This document shows, piece after piece, positions 8,243-17,145 of a stretch of DNA of 64,000 bases (position 1 is the first letter of the stretch; the number at the start of each line of letters is the position of its first letter). The stretch comes from Natronosalvus amylolyticus. Its GTDB lineage: Archaea > Halobacteriota > Halobacteria > Halobacteriales > Natrialbaceae. The notes beneath the pieces are model-generated. The model did no database searches, was not told the DNA's origin, and saw only the letters and a list, made by a program, of their open reading frames with translations. Location of the stretch: contig NZ_CP101156.1 of assembly GCF_024298845.1 (NCBI RefSeq), positions 1,054,001-1,118,000 on the forward strand, in the 5' to 3' direction. Both the position numbers and the translations under genes were made by a program.

Positions 8243-9160
8243 ATGGACGACCGGACCGACGAACTCACAACAGCCATCAGGGAGCTAACAGCGACCCTGG
8301 ACGAACTTCGGGTCGACCTCGAGCGAGGACGAACACGTCCCCGTCCACGATTTCGACCACCAACCCCCGAGGAACTGGCCACCTTCGGCGATGAAGTCGC
8401 GATTCCGGCGACAATCGGTATCCTCAAACTCAATATCAAAGCTCTCGAAGCGCTCCAGCGCACACTGAAGGCCACCCGTCGGAGCAAGGAATTGCGAGAC
8501 GACGCCGACGCCGTTGCCAGTCGAACGAGGAAGCACTCGAGTGCCTTTCGTGAGACGACACTCGCACATCTCGATTCCGCGCTCGAGGAGTTACAGGAAG
8601 CCGTCTCGGGAGGTTCACTCGAAGCCGACGAGCGGACGCGAGACCTGCTCGAAGATGCGAGACGACTCCGTCGAGAAGTCGACAGACGACTCGAGCGTCA
8701 GTCGGACTCACTGAGAGCGGACGAATCGGCCGCCGAAACCTACCGGATCGATATCCACTCCGAGAACGATGACTCGGGGGCTCGAGACGAGAGCGGGCGG
8801 GCGACGGAGTCGAAAGATTCTCCCGTCGACGTCGATGTCGACGCCGAACTCGAGACCCTGAAAGAACAATACGCACCAGCGGACGAGGAGCCGTCGGAGA
8901 ACGATGACACACAAGGCGACGATACCGACTCGAGGGCCGCCAACGAGGGGAACGACGATACCGACTCGAGGGCTGCCAACGAGGGGAACGACGATACCGA
9001 CTCGAGGGCTGCCAACGAGGGGAACGACGATACCGATTCGGGGAAGGGTGACAACGGGCAAAATGGCGAACGTGACGACACCGACTCGGGGAAGGGTGAC
9101 AACGGGCAAAATGGCGAACGTGACGACACCGACGATCACCGCTCGAATGACGACGGGTAG
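8243..9160 (+). CDS. Coiled-coil protein with acidic tandem-repeat tail
   Basis: A 305-residue protein of unknown function. Residues 1-30 and about 75-185 are predicted heptad-like helices (ELTTAIRELTATLDELRVDLERG; RDLLEDARRLRREVDRRLER), with a conserved-looking PTPEELATFGDEVAIPATIGILKLNIKALEAL segment between. The C-terminal 80 residues are tandem repeats: three copies of DDTDSRAANEGN and two of a 16-residue unit starting DDTDSGKGDN. The ATG at 8243 is preferred over upstream starts because the helical domain begins there. The tail is probably disordered and variable in copy number between strains. Confidence 0.7.
   Translation: MDDRTDELTTAIRELTATLDELRVDLERGRTRPRPRFRPPTPEELATFGDEVAIPATIGILKLNIKALEALQRTLKATRRSKELRDDADAVASRTRKHSSAFRETTLAHLDSALEELQEAVSGGSLEADERTRDLLEDARRLRREVDRRLERQSDSLRADESAAETYRIDIHSENDDSGARDESGRATESKDSPVDVDVDAELETLKEQYAPADEEPSENDDTQGDDTDSRAANEGNDDTDSRAANEGNDDTDSRAANEGNDDTDSGKGDNGQNGERDDTDSGKGDNGQNGERDDTDDHRSNDDG
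8918..9121 (+). repeat. Coding minisatellite: 36-bp unit x3 then 48-bp unit x2
   Basis: Three 36-bp units (8918-8953, 8954-8989, 8990-9025) are almost identical at DNA level, followed by two 48-bp units (9026-9073, 9074-9121) that share the first codons. Near-identity at the third codon positions indicates recent expansion. Unit lengths are multiples of three, so the frame is kept. Confidence 0.9.
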
Positions 9161-9284
9161 TGAATTTTCCAGCTGCCTGTGCCAGCCTCCCATCGTCGAC
9201 ACGGTTCACTGTAACTCACCCAGAGACGTTACCGGAAACCTTTTCGAGCGGTCATAACGTCGGTTCTCTCGATGGAGAACCGAT

Positions 9285-9662
9285 TCACTCCGAAATCGGT
9301 TCGAACCGATAGCCGTCCCACTCCTGTTCACTGCCCGCTTTGATCCCAACTGTCGGGTCCCGCAGTTCGTCGACGTAGACCGGCCGAACGGTATCGCCGC
9401 TTTCGACATCGCCGGTCGTCAGTTGTCCGAGCGCCCGGACGGGCGTGTCGACTTCGTGATCCTCGAGGTCGAATTCGACGATAGCAAGATGGTTGGGCTG
9501 TCTAACACCGGGTGGTGTCGCCGTGCTCGTCGTCCAGGTGACGACTGTTGCCGTGTACTCGCTCAGATCGATCGTATCGACCGGTTCTTCGCCATCGAGT
9601 CCGAGGTGATGACCGGGGAATCCGACCGAGCCATCAGCGTAAACGAACGCCTCCATCGTCAT
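9285..9662 (-). CDS. DUF35 OB-fold acyl-CoA-associated protein
   Basis: A 125-residue protein with the DUF35 OB-fold pattern: YTATVVTWTTS strand, PNHLAIVEFD, then a G-x-V/D-x-V-RPVYVDE strand near the end. The usual N-terminal zinc ribbon is absent. DUF35 proteins work with thiolases, in archaea bridging thiolase and HMG-CoA synthase and holding CoA intermediates. The ATG overlaps the stop of the upstream thiolase-like gene as ATGA, so both are made together. An alternative ATG lies two codons later. Confidence 0.8.
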   Translation of the reverse strand: MTMEAFVYADGSVGFPGHHLGLDGEEPVDTIDLSEYTATVVTWTTSTATPPGVRQPNHLAIVEFDLEDHEVDTPVRALGQLTTGDVESGDTVRPVYVDELRDPTVGIKAGSEQEWDGYRFEPISE

Positions 9663-10813
9663 TGTCCTGCCTCCATAATCGTCGTGATCACACAGTTGCC
9701 GAATCCACCGACGTTACAACAGAGACCGACGTCAGCATCGACCTGCCGCGGGCCTGCCTCACCGACGACCTGTTCGTAGATTTCGACACCCTGAGCGACG
9801 CCGCTCGCCCCCAGTGGGTGTCCTTTGGATTTGAGACCGCCCGACGTGTTGATCGGCAACGACCCCGACCGCTCGGTGTCGCCAGCCTCGACGCGCTTCC
9901 AGGCCTCGCCGTGGCTGGCAAAGCCGAGCCCCTCCATCTGCAGGAATTCGAGAATCGTGAACATGTCGTGTAGTTCGGCCACGTCGACGTCCTCTGGGCC
10001 GTAGCCGCTCATCTCGTAGGCCCCTTTACCACTCTCGACGACGCCGTTCATCACCGTCGGGTCCGGGCGCTCGTGCACGACGTGGGTGTCCGTCGCACCC
10101 GAAACCCCGGAGACGACGGCGTAGTCGTCGGTATACTCTCTGGCGACCGATTCCGGACAGAACATGAGCGCGGCGCTCCCGTCGGTAATCGGACAGAAGT
10201 CGTAGAGTCGCAGCGGATCGGCAACGATGGGCGATTCGAGCACCGTCTCGAGGTCAACTTCCTTCTGGAACTGCGCGTGGGGATTGTCCACGCCGTTTTT
10301 GTGATTTTTCACCGCCACCTTGCCCAGACTTTCCCGAGGAGCGTCGAAGCGCTCGAGATAATGTCGGGCGGTCATCCCCGCGAACGACGGGAGCGTGACG
10401 CCGTGTTTGTACTCGTCGGGATGGGTGATCGAGGCGATGATGTCGGTCGCCTCGCCCGTCGTCTTGTGGGTCATCTTCTCGCCACCGACGAGAAGCGTCA
10501 TCTCACTCGCGCCGCTCGCGATGGATTGCCAGGCGGCGTAGATCCCTGCCCCGCCGCTCGAACTCGTCTGATCCACCCGCTGGCTGTACGCCGGCAACAC
10601 GCCCAGATCGTGGGCGAGCATGTTCATGATACCGCCCTGCCCCTCGAACTCACCGCTCGACATGTTCGAGACGTACAGATGCTCGACCGCACTCGAATCC
10701 ACGCCCGCATCCTCGAGGCAGCCCTTCCCGGCCTGGGCAATGAGGTCGCGAATCCACGCCTCCCGTTGCCCGAACTGGGTCATCGACGCGCCGATAATTG
10801 CTACGCGTTCCAT
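9659..10813 (-). CDS. Thiolase-fold protein lacking the nucleophilic cysteine
   Basis: A 384-residue SCP2-type thiolase-fold protein starting MERVAIIGASMTQFGQRE. The C-terminal catalytic motifs are present: LHDMF, SKGHPLGASG (His) and GLCCNVGGFG (Cys). At the usual nucleophile position, however, the sequence is VDQTSSSGGAG, with Ser84 where ACASGG or ACSSGG carries Cys. Acyl transfer by the standard ping-pong mechanism is therefore doubtful, while acyl-CoA binding or decarboxylative chemistry is possible. It is coupled to the DUF35 gene by a 4-nt overlap. ATG 10813 was chosen over an upstream GTG at 10834 because the family begins here. Confidence 0.85.
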   Translation of the reverse strand: MERVAIIGASMTQFGQREAWIRDLIAQAGKGCLEDAGVDSSAVEHLYVSNMSSGEFEGQGGIMNMLAHDLGVLPAYSQRVDQTSSSGGAGIYAAWQSIASGASEMTLLVGGEKMTHKTTGEATDIIASITHPDEYKHGVTLPSFAGMTARHYLERFDAPRESLGKVAVKNHKNGVDNPHAQFQKEVDLETVLESPIVADPLRLYDFCPITDGSAALMFCPESVAREYTDDYAVVSGVSGATDTHVVHERPDPTVMNGVVESGKGAYEMSGYGPEDVDVAELHDMFTILEFLQMEGLGFASHGEAWKRVEAGDTERSGSLPINTSGGLKSKGHPLGASGVAQGVEIYEQVVGEAGPRQVDADVGLCCNVGGFGNCVITTIMEAGQ

Positions 10814-10992
10814 GCGAAGACACAGTCGCGTCACTCATTTATAGGCTAAGGTCCTGGCAGCATTGATTCGAGACTGGCATCGACCGAGGACTGCAACAGG
10901 GCCCGTCAGAGATCGAAGAGGGCCGAATGGATATAGGTCCAGTATCCATACCAAATAGCTACTGGAACGCTATCGAATCGGATTCCCGAAAA

Positions 10993-12327
10993 CTATGCCG
11001 TTGCTTGCAGTTCGCTCGCTCGAGACCGTGCTCTCGAGATGATTTCCGGTCTGGCTTCGAACGATATCGCCACGTCCGCCTCGCCGTACGTCACGTCGTC
11101 GACCGTCGCGTGGTCGTGAATCCAGGAGACGAGACTCATCGTGTCGTCGGTCATCGGTACGACCAGGCGTTCGGTCTCCCAGTCGGGCAGTTCGTCGTCT
11201 ATCCGGTCGAGCAAGGCGTCGATGTTGGACCCGGTCTGTGCGCTGACGGCGACCGGGTCAGGAGCGAGTGCCGAGAGTGCGTTGCGCTTTTCGTCGAGTT
11301 CGGCTTCACTGATCTGGTCGGTCTTGTTGAGGACGGTGACGATCGGAGCCTCGTTGCGTTCGTACAGCGTATCGTGGCTGGTCACGAGCTTTTCGTGGAT
11401 GTCCTCGATAGGCTCGCTCACGTCGACGACGAGCAAAACGAGGTCCGCCCGATAGACTGAATCGAGCGTCGACTTGAACGACTCCACCAGCCAGTGCGGT
11501 AAGTTGCTGATGAACCCGACGGTGTCAGTCAACAGCACGTTTCGTGGCTCGATATCCGCCCGGCGGGTCGTCGTCCCAAGCGTGGTGAACAGCTTGTCCT
11601 GAGACTCGGCGGTTGCGTCGAGATCGGGATGTAGATCCTCGTTTTCGTCGACGTCGATATCGCGAGCCATCCGTCGCAACAGCGTCGACTTGCCGGCGTT
11701 CGTGTAACCGGCGAGCGCGACCAGATCGAACCCGGAGTCACGCCGTCGTTCCCGACGCTGTTCTTCGGTCTGTTCGATCTGGGCCAGTTCGTCGTTGATC
11801 CGGCTGATCTGGGCTTTGATGTCCCGTTCGCGACTCTCGTCGTACTCACCAAGCCCCATGAAGCCCGGGTGTTCGTCCCGCTTAGCGAGACTTACTTTGG
11901 CTTCGGCACGCGGCAGTTCGTAGCGCAGTTCCGCGAGTTCGACCTGTAACTGGGCTTTTCTGGTCTGGGCTCGCTGTCCGAAGATTTCGAGAATGAGCGT
12001 AAACCGGTCCATGACCTCGACGCCGTCGGGCAACAGCTGACCGAGATTATACGTCTGGTACGGGCCGAGACGGTTGTCAAAAATGACCGTCTCCGCGTCG
12101 GTCTCGCGGACCAGTTGGGCCAGTTCTTTCGCTTTCCCCTCTCCAAGCTGTAACGCCGGGTCTGCCGTTCGCGTCTGGGTGATCACGCCAGCGATTGTGT
12201 AGCCACTGGCACGGGCGAGATCGATGATCTCGGACGTGTCCGGCACGCCGGAGTCGACGCGCTTTGCGATTACTGCGGCCCCGTTAGCTTCTGTGTCCGC
12301 TCTGGAAGTCGATTCGTGTGTATTCAT
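10993..12327 (-). CDS. hflX: GTPase HflX
   Basis: A 444-residue GTPase. The N-terminal HflX domain has the DTSEIIDLARASGYTIAGVITQ and GEGKAKELAQL motifs and the LGPYQTYNLGQLLPDGVEVMDRFTLILEIFGQRAQT hallmark; a coiled-coil linker follows, then the G domain with GYTNAGKSTLL (G1), FTTLGTTTR (G2), DTVGFI (G3), NKTD (G4) and VSAQTG (G5). HflX binds the large ribosomal subunit and splits stalled or damaged ribosomes. ATG 12327 is chosen; the frame is open further upstream but without family-like sequence. Confidence 0.92.
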   Translation of the reverse strand: MNTHESTSRADTEANGAAVIAKRVDSGVPDTSEIIDLARASGYTIAGVITQTRTADPALQLGEGKAKELAQLVRETDAETVIFDNRLGPYQTYNLGQLLPDGVEVMDRFTLILEIFGQRAQTRKAQLQVELAELRYELPRAEAKVSLAKRDEHPGFMGLGEYDESRERDIKAQISRINDELAQIEQTEEQRRERRRDSGFDLVALAGYTNAGKSTLLRRMARDIDVDENEDLHPDLDATAESQDKLFTTLGTTTRRADIEPRNVLLTDTVGFISNLPHWLVESFKSTLDSVYRADLVLLVVDVSEPIEDIHEKLVTSHDTLYERNEAPIVTVLNKTDQISEAELDEKRNALSALAPDPVAVSAQTGSNIDALLDRIDDELPDWETERLVVPMTDDTMSLVSWIHDHATVDDVTYGEADVAISFEARPEIISRARSRASELQATA

Positions 12328-12806
12328 GTGTGGGTGTTTTTCGTGGGGGTCGGAGGAGTCATTGCACGCAGGGAGCGTCTGTTGCCCGTTTGTCTCAACG
12401 ATCGACGAGACGGATGGACAGCTCTCCTTCGAGGCGGATGCCGCGCACCGTTCGGTAGACGGTGACAAACAGTTGTTCGCAGGAGGTGCGAGGAGTTACC
12501 CTCGACTCGAGCCATAGACACGGCTCGAGTTTCGATTGCGGTCCATCGACATCCACACCGTCCCACGTCAGGGATGCCGGTCACTCACCTCGATTCGTTT
12601 CGCGTTGCCCATATCACTGGTACGCCGGGCACACTCTTGAATCCCTTGGCGCAGTTGCAGCGCGCTCGAGACATATTTCGCGCATACCGATACACGAATA
12701 CCTGCTACAACAGTACCCGAGTGGCAACGCCCCAGACGATAAAAGTCATTATCTGCTGACAGTCTCGTCACCACAAAAGTCATGCCCACCGAACCGAGTG
12801 TGAAAC
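12328..12806. other. Gene-free 480-bp stretch between hflX and the FUN14 gene
   Basis: This stretch separates two divergent genes. No reading frame in it has haloarchaeal protein character. The nonamer AAAAGTCAT occurs at about 12739 and again at about 12775, close to the FUN14 start, and a GATAAAAG segment there is a plausible TATA box. Confidence 0.5.
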
Positions 12807-13115
12807 ATGATGTTAGATCTCGACCCAACAACCCTCGGCCTCGAGTTTGGTGGCGGGGCCATTATTGGAGGGCTAATGGGCTTTGCCGCCAAGAAAATCG
12901 CAAAACTCATCGCCGTTATCATCGGCGTCCAGCTCGTCATCTTTCGGTATCTCGAGTCACAGGGAATCCTCTTCGTCGACTGGGATGCCCTCTCGAGAGG
13001 GCTCATTAGCACGTCCGAGCGCGCCGACGCCAGTTTCCTCGAGTCGATTATCTCGACGCTCTCGGTCGGCGCAGGGTTTACTGCGGGCTTTCTGATCGGC
13101 TTCAAACGCGGATAA
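12807..13115 (+). CDS. FUN14-family small membrane protein
   Basis: A 102-residue protein with three hydrophobic segments. It has the FUN14 signature of a glycine-rich helix followed by a basic turn: LEFGGGAIIGGLMGFAAKKIAKLIAVIIGVQL, and a last helix SVGAGFTAGFLIGFKRG. FUN14 proteins are known from eukaryotic mitochondria, and prokaryotic members have no established function. Two consecutive ATGs (12807, 12810) could serve as start. Confidence 0.8.
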   Translation: MMLDLDPTTLGLEFGGGAIIGGLMGFAAKKIAKLIAVIIGVQLVIFRYLESQGILFVDWDALSRGLISTSERADASFLESIISTLSVGAGFTAGFLIGFKRG

Positions 13116-13400
13116 CTGTCGCACTATCAAAAGGGAAATTGTTCTGTCGTCGCTGTGGTGAAACGCGAGTGAAGTCCCCCGTGCAATGGACAAACTTCAG
13201 ACACTAAACCTCCGCAAGGAGCAAATCAGCACCGCAACCCCCGAGACGGTGCTACTCAGGTTCTCACAAGCGTTCTTCTCGGAGAACGCTCAACCGAGCG
13301 CCAATTGTCGACACTGTTCACTGCAGAGTGCCTGTCTGTGTCACACCAAGGACAAGTTGGTGGCCCAATCACGATACAGTTCTCGAGTGGACCCGGTTTG

Positions 13401-13754
13401 TTATGTTCCTGCAACCGGTTTTGTCGTTTCGTCGGACTCGACAGACTGGAATATGTCTAGTAGTGGCGAGATTTCGTCGATAGCATCCTCGAGAAGGCGT
13501 ATCTGCCACGTCTCGTGAGAATACGAGATCAATCCCACCTCTCGTAATTTCGGCAAGTGGACGTGTTTGAGTTCGATTTGTGTCTGTCGAACGTTCTCGG
13601 GCGTTCGCTCGTCTGTAAGCGCCCTGACCAACCGAGTCGCCAACTCGTTCACGGTGAGCATCCGATTCCGTGCCAGTATGGCGAGACTGTGTCGGCGATA
13701 TTCGTCGTTCACCGTGTCGATCAACGTGTTCGTTCGAGTGGAGTGCATAGTCAT
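13401..13754 (-). CDS. DUF7344-type winged-helix regulator
   Basis: A 117-residue protein with the haloarchaeal winged-helix layout: IDTVNDEYRRHSLAILARNRMLTVNELATRLV, then VRQTQIELKHVHLPKLREVGLISYSHETWQIRLLE. The HVHLPKL(E/R)xxGLI(x)YD-like signature is typical of the DUF7344 regulators that are very common in Natrialbales. The recognition helix is about residues 58-75. It is probably a DNA-binding transcription factor; the target is unknown. No partner gene is adjacent. Confidence 0.75.
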   Translation of the reverse strand: MTMHSTRTNTLIDTVNDEYRRHSLAILARNRMLTVNELATRLVRALTDERTPENVRQTQIELKHVHLPKLREVGLISYSHETWQIRLLEDAIDEISPLLDIFQSVESDETTKPVAGT

Positions 13755-13845
13755 GAACTGACCGTACCCATAACCACGCCCCCCGCTCGGAGGAGGCTGG
13801 CGACTGTACTATCATGATATTAAGTGAGGGCGAGTAGCGCGAGGA

Positions 13846-14502
13846 TTACGCACTCTCGTCCGAAAGAATCAGCGTACTTTCAACCAACGCTTGATGTGCG
13901 CGTTGGAGTCGCTTCGACAATGATTGCTGTGAAATACCGACCTCCGACGCAATTTCTTCGGCCGACGCCTCTCGGGGCGATTTGAAATAGCCCTTTTCCC
14001 ACGCTGTGACGAGGGCTTCCTGTTGCTTTGGCGTTAACCCATACTGTGCACCCGTCTTCGGTTGCGACACCTCGTACAATCGGTTGAGCCGAAAGGTAAT
14101 CTCGTTTTCCTCAAAATGAGTCTGGAACTCCCCCAGTTCTTCCTGACTATCGGATCGAATCTGTAGCTCCCATCGTTCTCCGGTCCCTGTCGCCTCGAGG
14201 ACGACAGCCCGAATATCGGTGTAAACGTATGCCACGGATTCGAGATGACTCGTCCACTCCGCCCGATACAACGCCGCTGATTCGAACCGGTGGATCTGTT
14301 CGATCCCCTTGATCGAGGGATCATCGGCCACCACCTGCTCGAAGGTTTGTGGATCTACGTCTGAAATCCAAAAATACGGGGCCAGTACTTCCTCGGTCGC
14401 TACGACACGCTCGATTTCGATGATCAGATCGGGCAACGCCTCGAGCGTTTCGTGGAGCGCGAACTCATTAGACGGGACGGTAAATTCACCAAAGACGCTC
14501 AT
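13846..14502 (-). CDS. Bat-type HTH-10 transcription regulator
   Basis: A 218-residue regulator. Residues 1-150 form the bacterioopsin-activator (BAT) ligand-like domain (MSVFGEFTVPSNEFALHETL... IHRFESAALYRAEW). Residues about 160-210 are the HTH-10 domain: LTPKQQEALVTAWEKGYFKSPREASAEEIASEVGISQQSLSKRLQRAHQALVES. The short form without PAS or GAF domains is common. The frame is open upstream to 14724, but ATG 14502 matches the family start. Targets are unknown; the family includes the activator of bacteriorhodopsin genes. Confidence 0.85.
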   Translation of the reverse strand: MSVFGEFTVPSNEFALHETLEALPDLIIEIERVVATEEVLAPYFWISDVDPQTFEQVVADDPSIKGIEQIHRFESAALYRAEWTSHLESVAYVYTDIRAVVLEATGTGERWELQIRSDSQEELGEFQTHFEENEITFRLNRLYEVSQPKTGAQYGLTPKQQEALVTAWEKGYFKSPREASAEEIASEVGISQQSLSKRLQRAHQALVESTLILSDESA

Positions 14503-14874
14503 ACAGCAAATACGGGACACTCCGAGAAAAGCAATCAGATTCTCAATATATTGTGACGATCGCGACCGACAGAACGAAAACAGACCGTGTGCAGCGCAAT
14601 ACCGCTCAACGTCGAGACAACCTCCGATACCGGCCATGCGGGTGACGCTAGCGCCGTCTACAAACGCGCAGTGGGTACGTTGCGTCACACGCATCGAGCA
14701 GAGACAATCACCCAACTCGGCCACATCGAACGGAAACTGTCACGGCCCAACGGTACACCAAACAATCGGCGAAACAGGGGTACAACGCCCACGTATAGCA
14801 GTTAGAGGAAGTCCAGCAACGCTCAGCGGTGGCGGCTCCACTCGAGTGTGACGATAGTCCAAAAATTCGGCCGG

Positions 14875-15600
14875 TTATCTCGTGCTGAGTTCGTCTTTGT
14901 CGCTGACAACCTGTGTCTCTGCCTCGCCACTCGTGTTCTCGTTGACCACGTCGTAGAAGTCGTTTTGCAGCCCGGCCGGGAACGTGATGACACCGATCCA
15001 GGAGCCATCAGGTTGCCACTCCTCGCGCTCGAGGTCACCGTACTGACGGATCTTCGCCTGCGCACTGCCGGCGTGTTCCGGCGGGATCTGGACGGCAACC
15101 GTAATTTCTTCGAAACGAATCGGGATAATCGGCCGCAGAGCCTCGAGCGCGTCATCGACTTGCTCGCTCGCCGGCTCCATGGGTTCGACGGTAAAGCCCG
15201 CCTCCTCGAGCGCGTTGTCGATTCGTTCGGGCGGATGCGGGGCGTTATCCATCTGCGGATTGATCGCGTTGCGTGCAATCGTCGTAATCAGTTGCTTGCG
15301 CTTTTGGGCCTGCATCTCCCGGCGCTGGTCGGCTGTGATCTGGATCTCTCCCTGTTTGATCACTTCGGGGATGATCTCGAGTGGATCCGTCGTGTCGAAT
15401 ACGTCCTCGAGGTCGTTTTCTGCCGGCCGATCGCCGGTCGAGGCGTTATCGAAGACGTCCTCGGCAGCGATAACCTCCTCGAGGTCGCCGTCGAACTCGC
15501 CACGTTTGATCGCCAGTGCCGCATCCGGGTCGACTAGCACTTCGAAACGCGCGCCGTGAGACTCGAGTCGCGCGGTGACAGCCTCGTCAAGCGAGATCAT
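14875..15600 (-). CDS. Ribosome maturation protein SBDS
   Basis: A 241-residue SBDS homologue. The N-terminal domain (MISLDEAVTARLESHGARFEVLVDPDAALAIKRGE), the central IQITADQRREMQAQKRKQLITTIARNAINPQ segment and the C-terminal RNA-binding domain (QVDDALEALRPIIPIRFE) are all present. In eukaryotes SBDS helps release eIF6 from the 60S subunit; archaeal SBDS genes are usually found beside exosome and proteasome genes. Here it follows psmA on the same strand after 87 bp and closes the rnp3-methyltransferase-rnp2-psmA run. Confidence 0.93.
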   Translation of the reverse strand: MISLDEAVTARLESHGARFEVLVDPDAALAIKRGEFDGDLEEVIAAEDVFDNASTGDRPAENDLEDVFDTTDPLEIIPEVIKQGEIQITADQRREMQAQKRKQLITTIARNAINPQMDNAPHPPERIDNALEEAGFTVEPMEPASEQVDDALEALRPIIPIRFEEITVAVQIPPEHAGSAQAKIRQYGDLEREEWQPDGSWIGVITFPAGLQNDFYDVVNENTSGEAETQVVSDKDELSTR

Positions 15601-15687
15601 ACTCGAAGATAGCCGCGGGCAGTTACAAGAGTGTTTCCCGTCACCGGAGTATTCGGTGTCGATACCGAGGTGAGTCCTCGAAGCCGA

Positions 15688-16452
15688 TTACTCGTCGGCT
15701 TCCTCGTCTTCGTCCTCGCCCTCGTCGAGCAACTCGTTTTCGACGAGATGGGTTTCGATTTCGTCGTCTTCGAGCTGGACGAAGCGCTCGGTTTCGGCAT
15801 CGATCGTTGCCAGTCCGACCTCGTTTGGCAACAGCGAGCCGTCGTTGACCGAGGCCAGCGCCTCGAGTGCCAGGCTAACGCCGCCGTCGAGGTCGGCACC
15901 TTCGTCGTAGTTCTCCTCGAGGAAGCCCTGAAGTTCGCCGCGGTCGGCACCGACGGCGAGGGCCTTCCACTCGTATGGCGTTCCGGAGGGGTCCGTCTCG
16001 AACAGTCGCGGTTCGCCGTTTTCGATGCCGCCGACGATGAGCGCGACACCGAACGGGCGAGCGCCACCGACCTGCGTGTACTGCTGGATGTGGTCTGTCA
16101 CCGTCTTCGTCAGCGTCTCGACACCGATCGGTTCGCCGTAGCGCAGGTGGTTGACCTGACTCTGTCGGCGGGCGAAGTCGATCAGTTGGCGAGCGTCGGC
16201 GACGTGTCCGGCGCTGGCGATGCCGATGTGGTCGTCGGCCTTGTGGATTTTCTCCACGCTCGAGTCCTCGAGCAGTGGCGAGGGAATCCGTTTGTCGACC
16301 GCGAGGACGACGCCGCCTGCCGTTCGAATGCCGATACTCGCGGTGCCACGTTTAACCGCCTCACGGGCGTACTCTACCTGGTAGAGCCGGCCGTCTGGCG
16401 AGAAGATCGTGATCCCGCGGTCGTACGCCTGCTGTTGGGCTTGTCCCTGCAT
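15688..16452 (-). CDS. psmA: Proteasome alpha subunit
   Basis: A 254-residue alpha subunit of the 20S core. The alpha-specific N-terminus MQGQAQQQAYDRGITIFSPDGRLYQVEYAREAVKRG is intact, followed by GGVVLAVDKRI, the ring-packing segment DHIGIASAGHVADAR, and GALIVGG-like strands. The acidic tail (EDEDEEADE) is normal for haloarchaea. Alpha rings gate the chamber and dock the PAN ATPase. A TATA-like ACTATTTAG lies about 150 bp upstream, suggesting either a leader or a nearer unseen promoter. Some haloarchaea have two alpha paralogues; which one this is cannot be told here. Confidence 0.95.
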   Translation of the reverse strand: MQGQAQQQAYDRGITIFSPDGRLYQVEYAREAVKRGTASIGIRTAGGVVLAVDKRIPSPLLEDSSVEKIHKADDHIGIASAGHVADARQLIDFARRQSQVNHLRYGEPIGVETLTKTVTDHIQQYTQVGGARPFGVALIVGGIENGEPRLFETDPSGTPYEWKALAVGADRGELQGFLEENYDEGADLDGGVSLALEALASVNDGSLLPNEVGLATIDAETERFVQLEDDEIETHLVENELLDEGEDEDEEADE

Positions 16453-16745
16453 AGTATCACGTTAGATCGCAGTCGAGGGCTGTCGTGTTGATCGTCGCGT
16501 CCCCCGTTGTCCGTCTACAAATCCATTCCGTACAACGGCAACACGGTCAGCGATATCGAACACGACGTTTCTCTCTTTCGACCCTAACCGGTGGCGTCCT
16601 AAATAGTTTTCTTACTGGGGCATCCTCACCGGGTCCGAAACAACGCCGGACACGACATCACCGGAGGATGGCTCGAGTGTAGTAGAGAACCCCCAGATCG
16701 TGGAAGTTCAAAACCCCGCAGTCCTCGGTGGCTCCGCATCCACCG

Positions 16746-17087
16746 TTAAAACTTCGACTCGGCCGCCCGGATCGTTCCACTGACCCCCGCGATCAGCACG
16801 CCCAGTGGCTGGCGATCGACCGCGTCGATACAGGCGACGGCGGCTCGCGCCGGGGTCACCATTCCGTGTCGAACACGAACGATGGCTTCACCCTGTCCGT
16901 CACCGAACCGAAATCGAACCACCGTCAGATCAGCGTCTGCGCTGCCAGGATCGCCAAGCAAGTTCTGGCCCGCATACCAGAGTTCGCGCTGAAACGCACG
17001 TCGGTCGATAGAACTCCCCGGACGGCTCTCGAGTGAAATCGCGAGATAGCGCCAGCGCGGCCGGAGATGCTTGGGGAGGTGTTTCAT
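16746..17087 (-). CDS. rnp2: RNase P protein component 2 (Pop5)
   Basis: A 113-residue Pop5/Rpp14-family protein that starts with the diagnostic MKHLPKHLRPRWRYLAISLES and ends with a CIDAVDRQPLGVLIAGVSGTIRAAESKF segment. It is a subunit of archaeal RNase P, which matures tRNA 5' ends; Pop5 pairs with Rpp30. The Rpp30 gene (rnp3) is two genes upstream in the same run, matching the conserved haloarchaeal order. Confidence 0.92.
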   Translation of the reverse strand: MKHLPKHLRPRWRYLAISLESRPGSSIDRRAFQRELWYAGQNLLGDPGSADADLTVVRFRFGDGQGEAIVRVRHGMVTPARAAVACIDAVDRQPLGVLIAGVSGTIRAAESKF

Positions 17088-17145
17088 CGATAATGATCGC
17101 CTGTATGTTGGCGTTGGGACCGGGTGGACCCGTCTCGAGAGGGAC

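Noticed and set aside
13186-13518. Plus-strand frame of 110 codons
   Set aside because: It overlaps the DUF7344-type regulator antisense, and its composition (many Ser, Cys) is that of a shadow frame.
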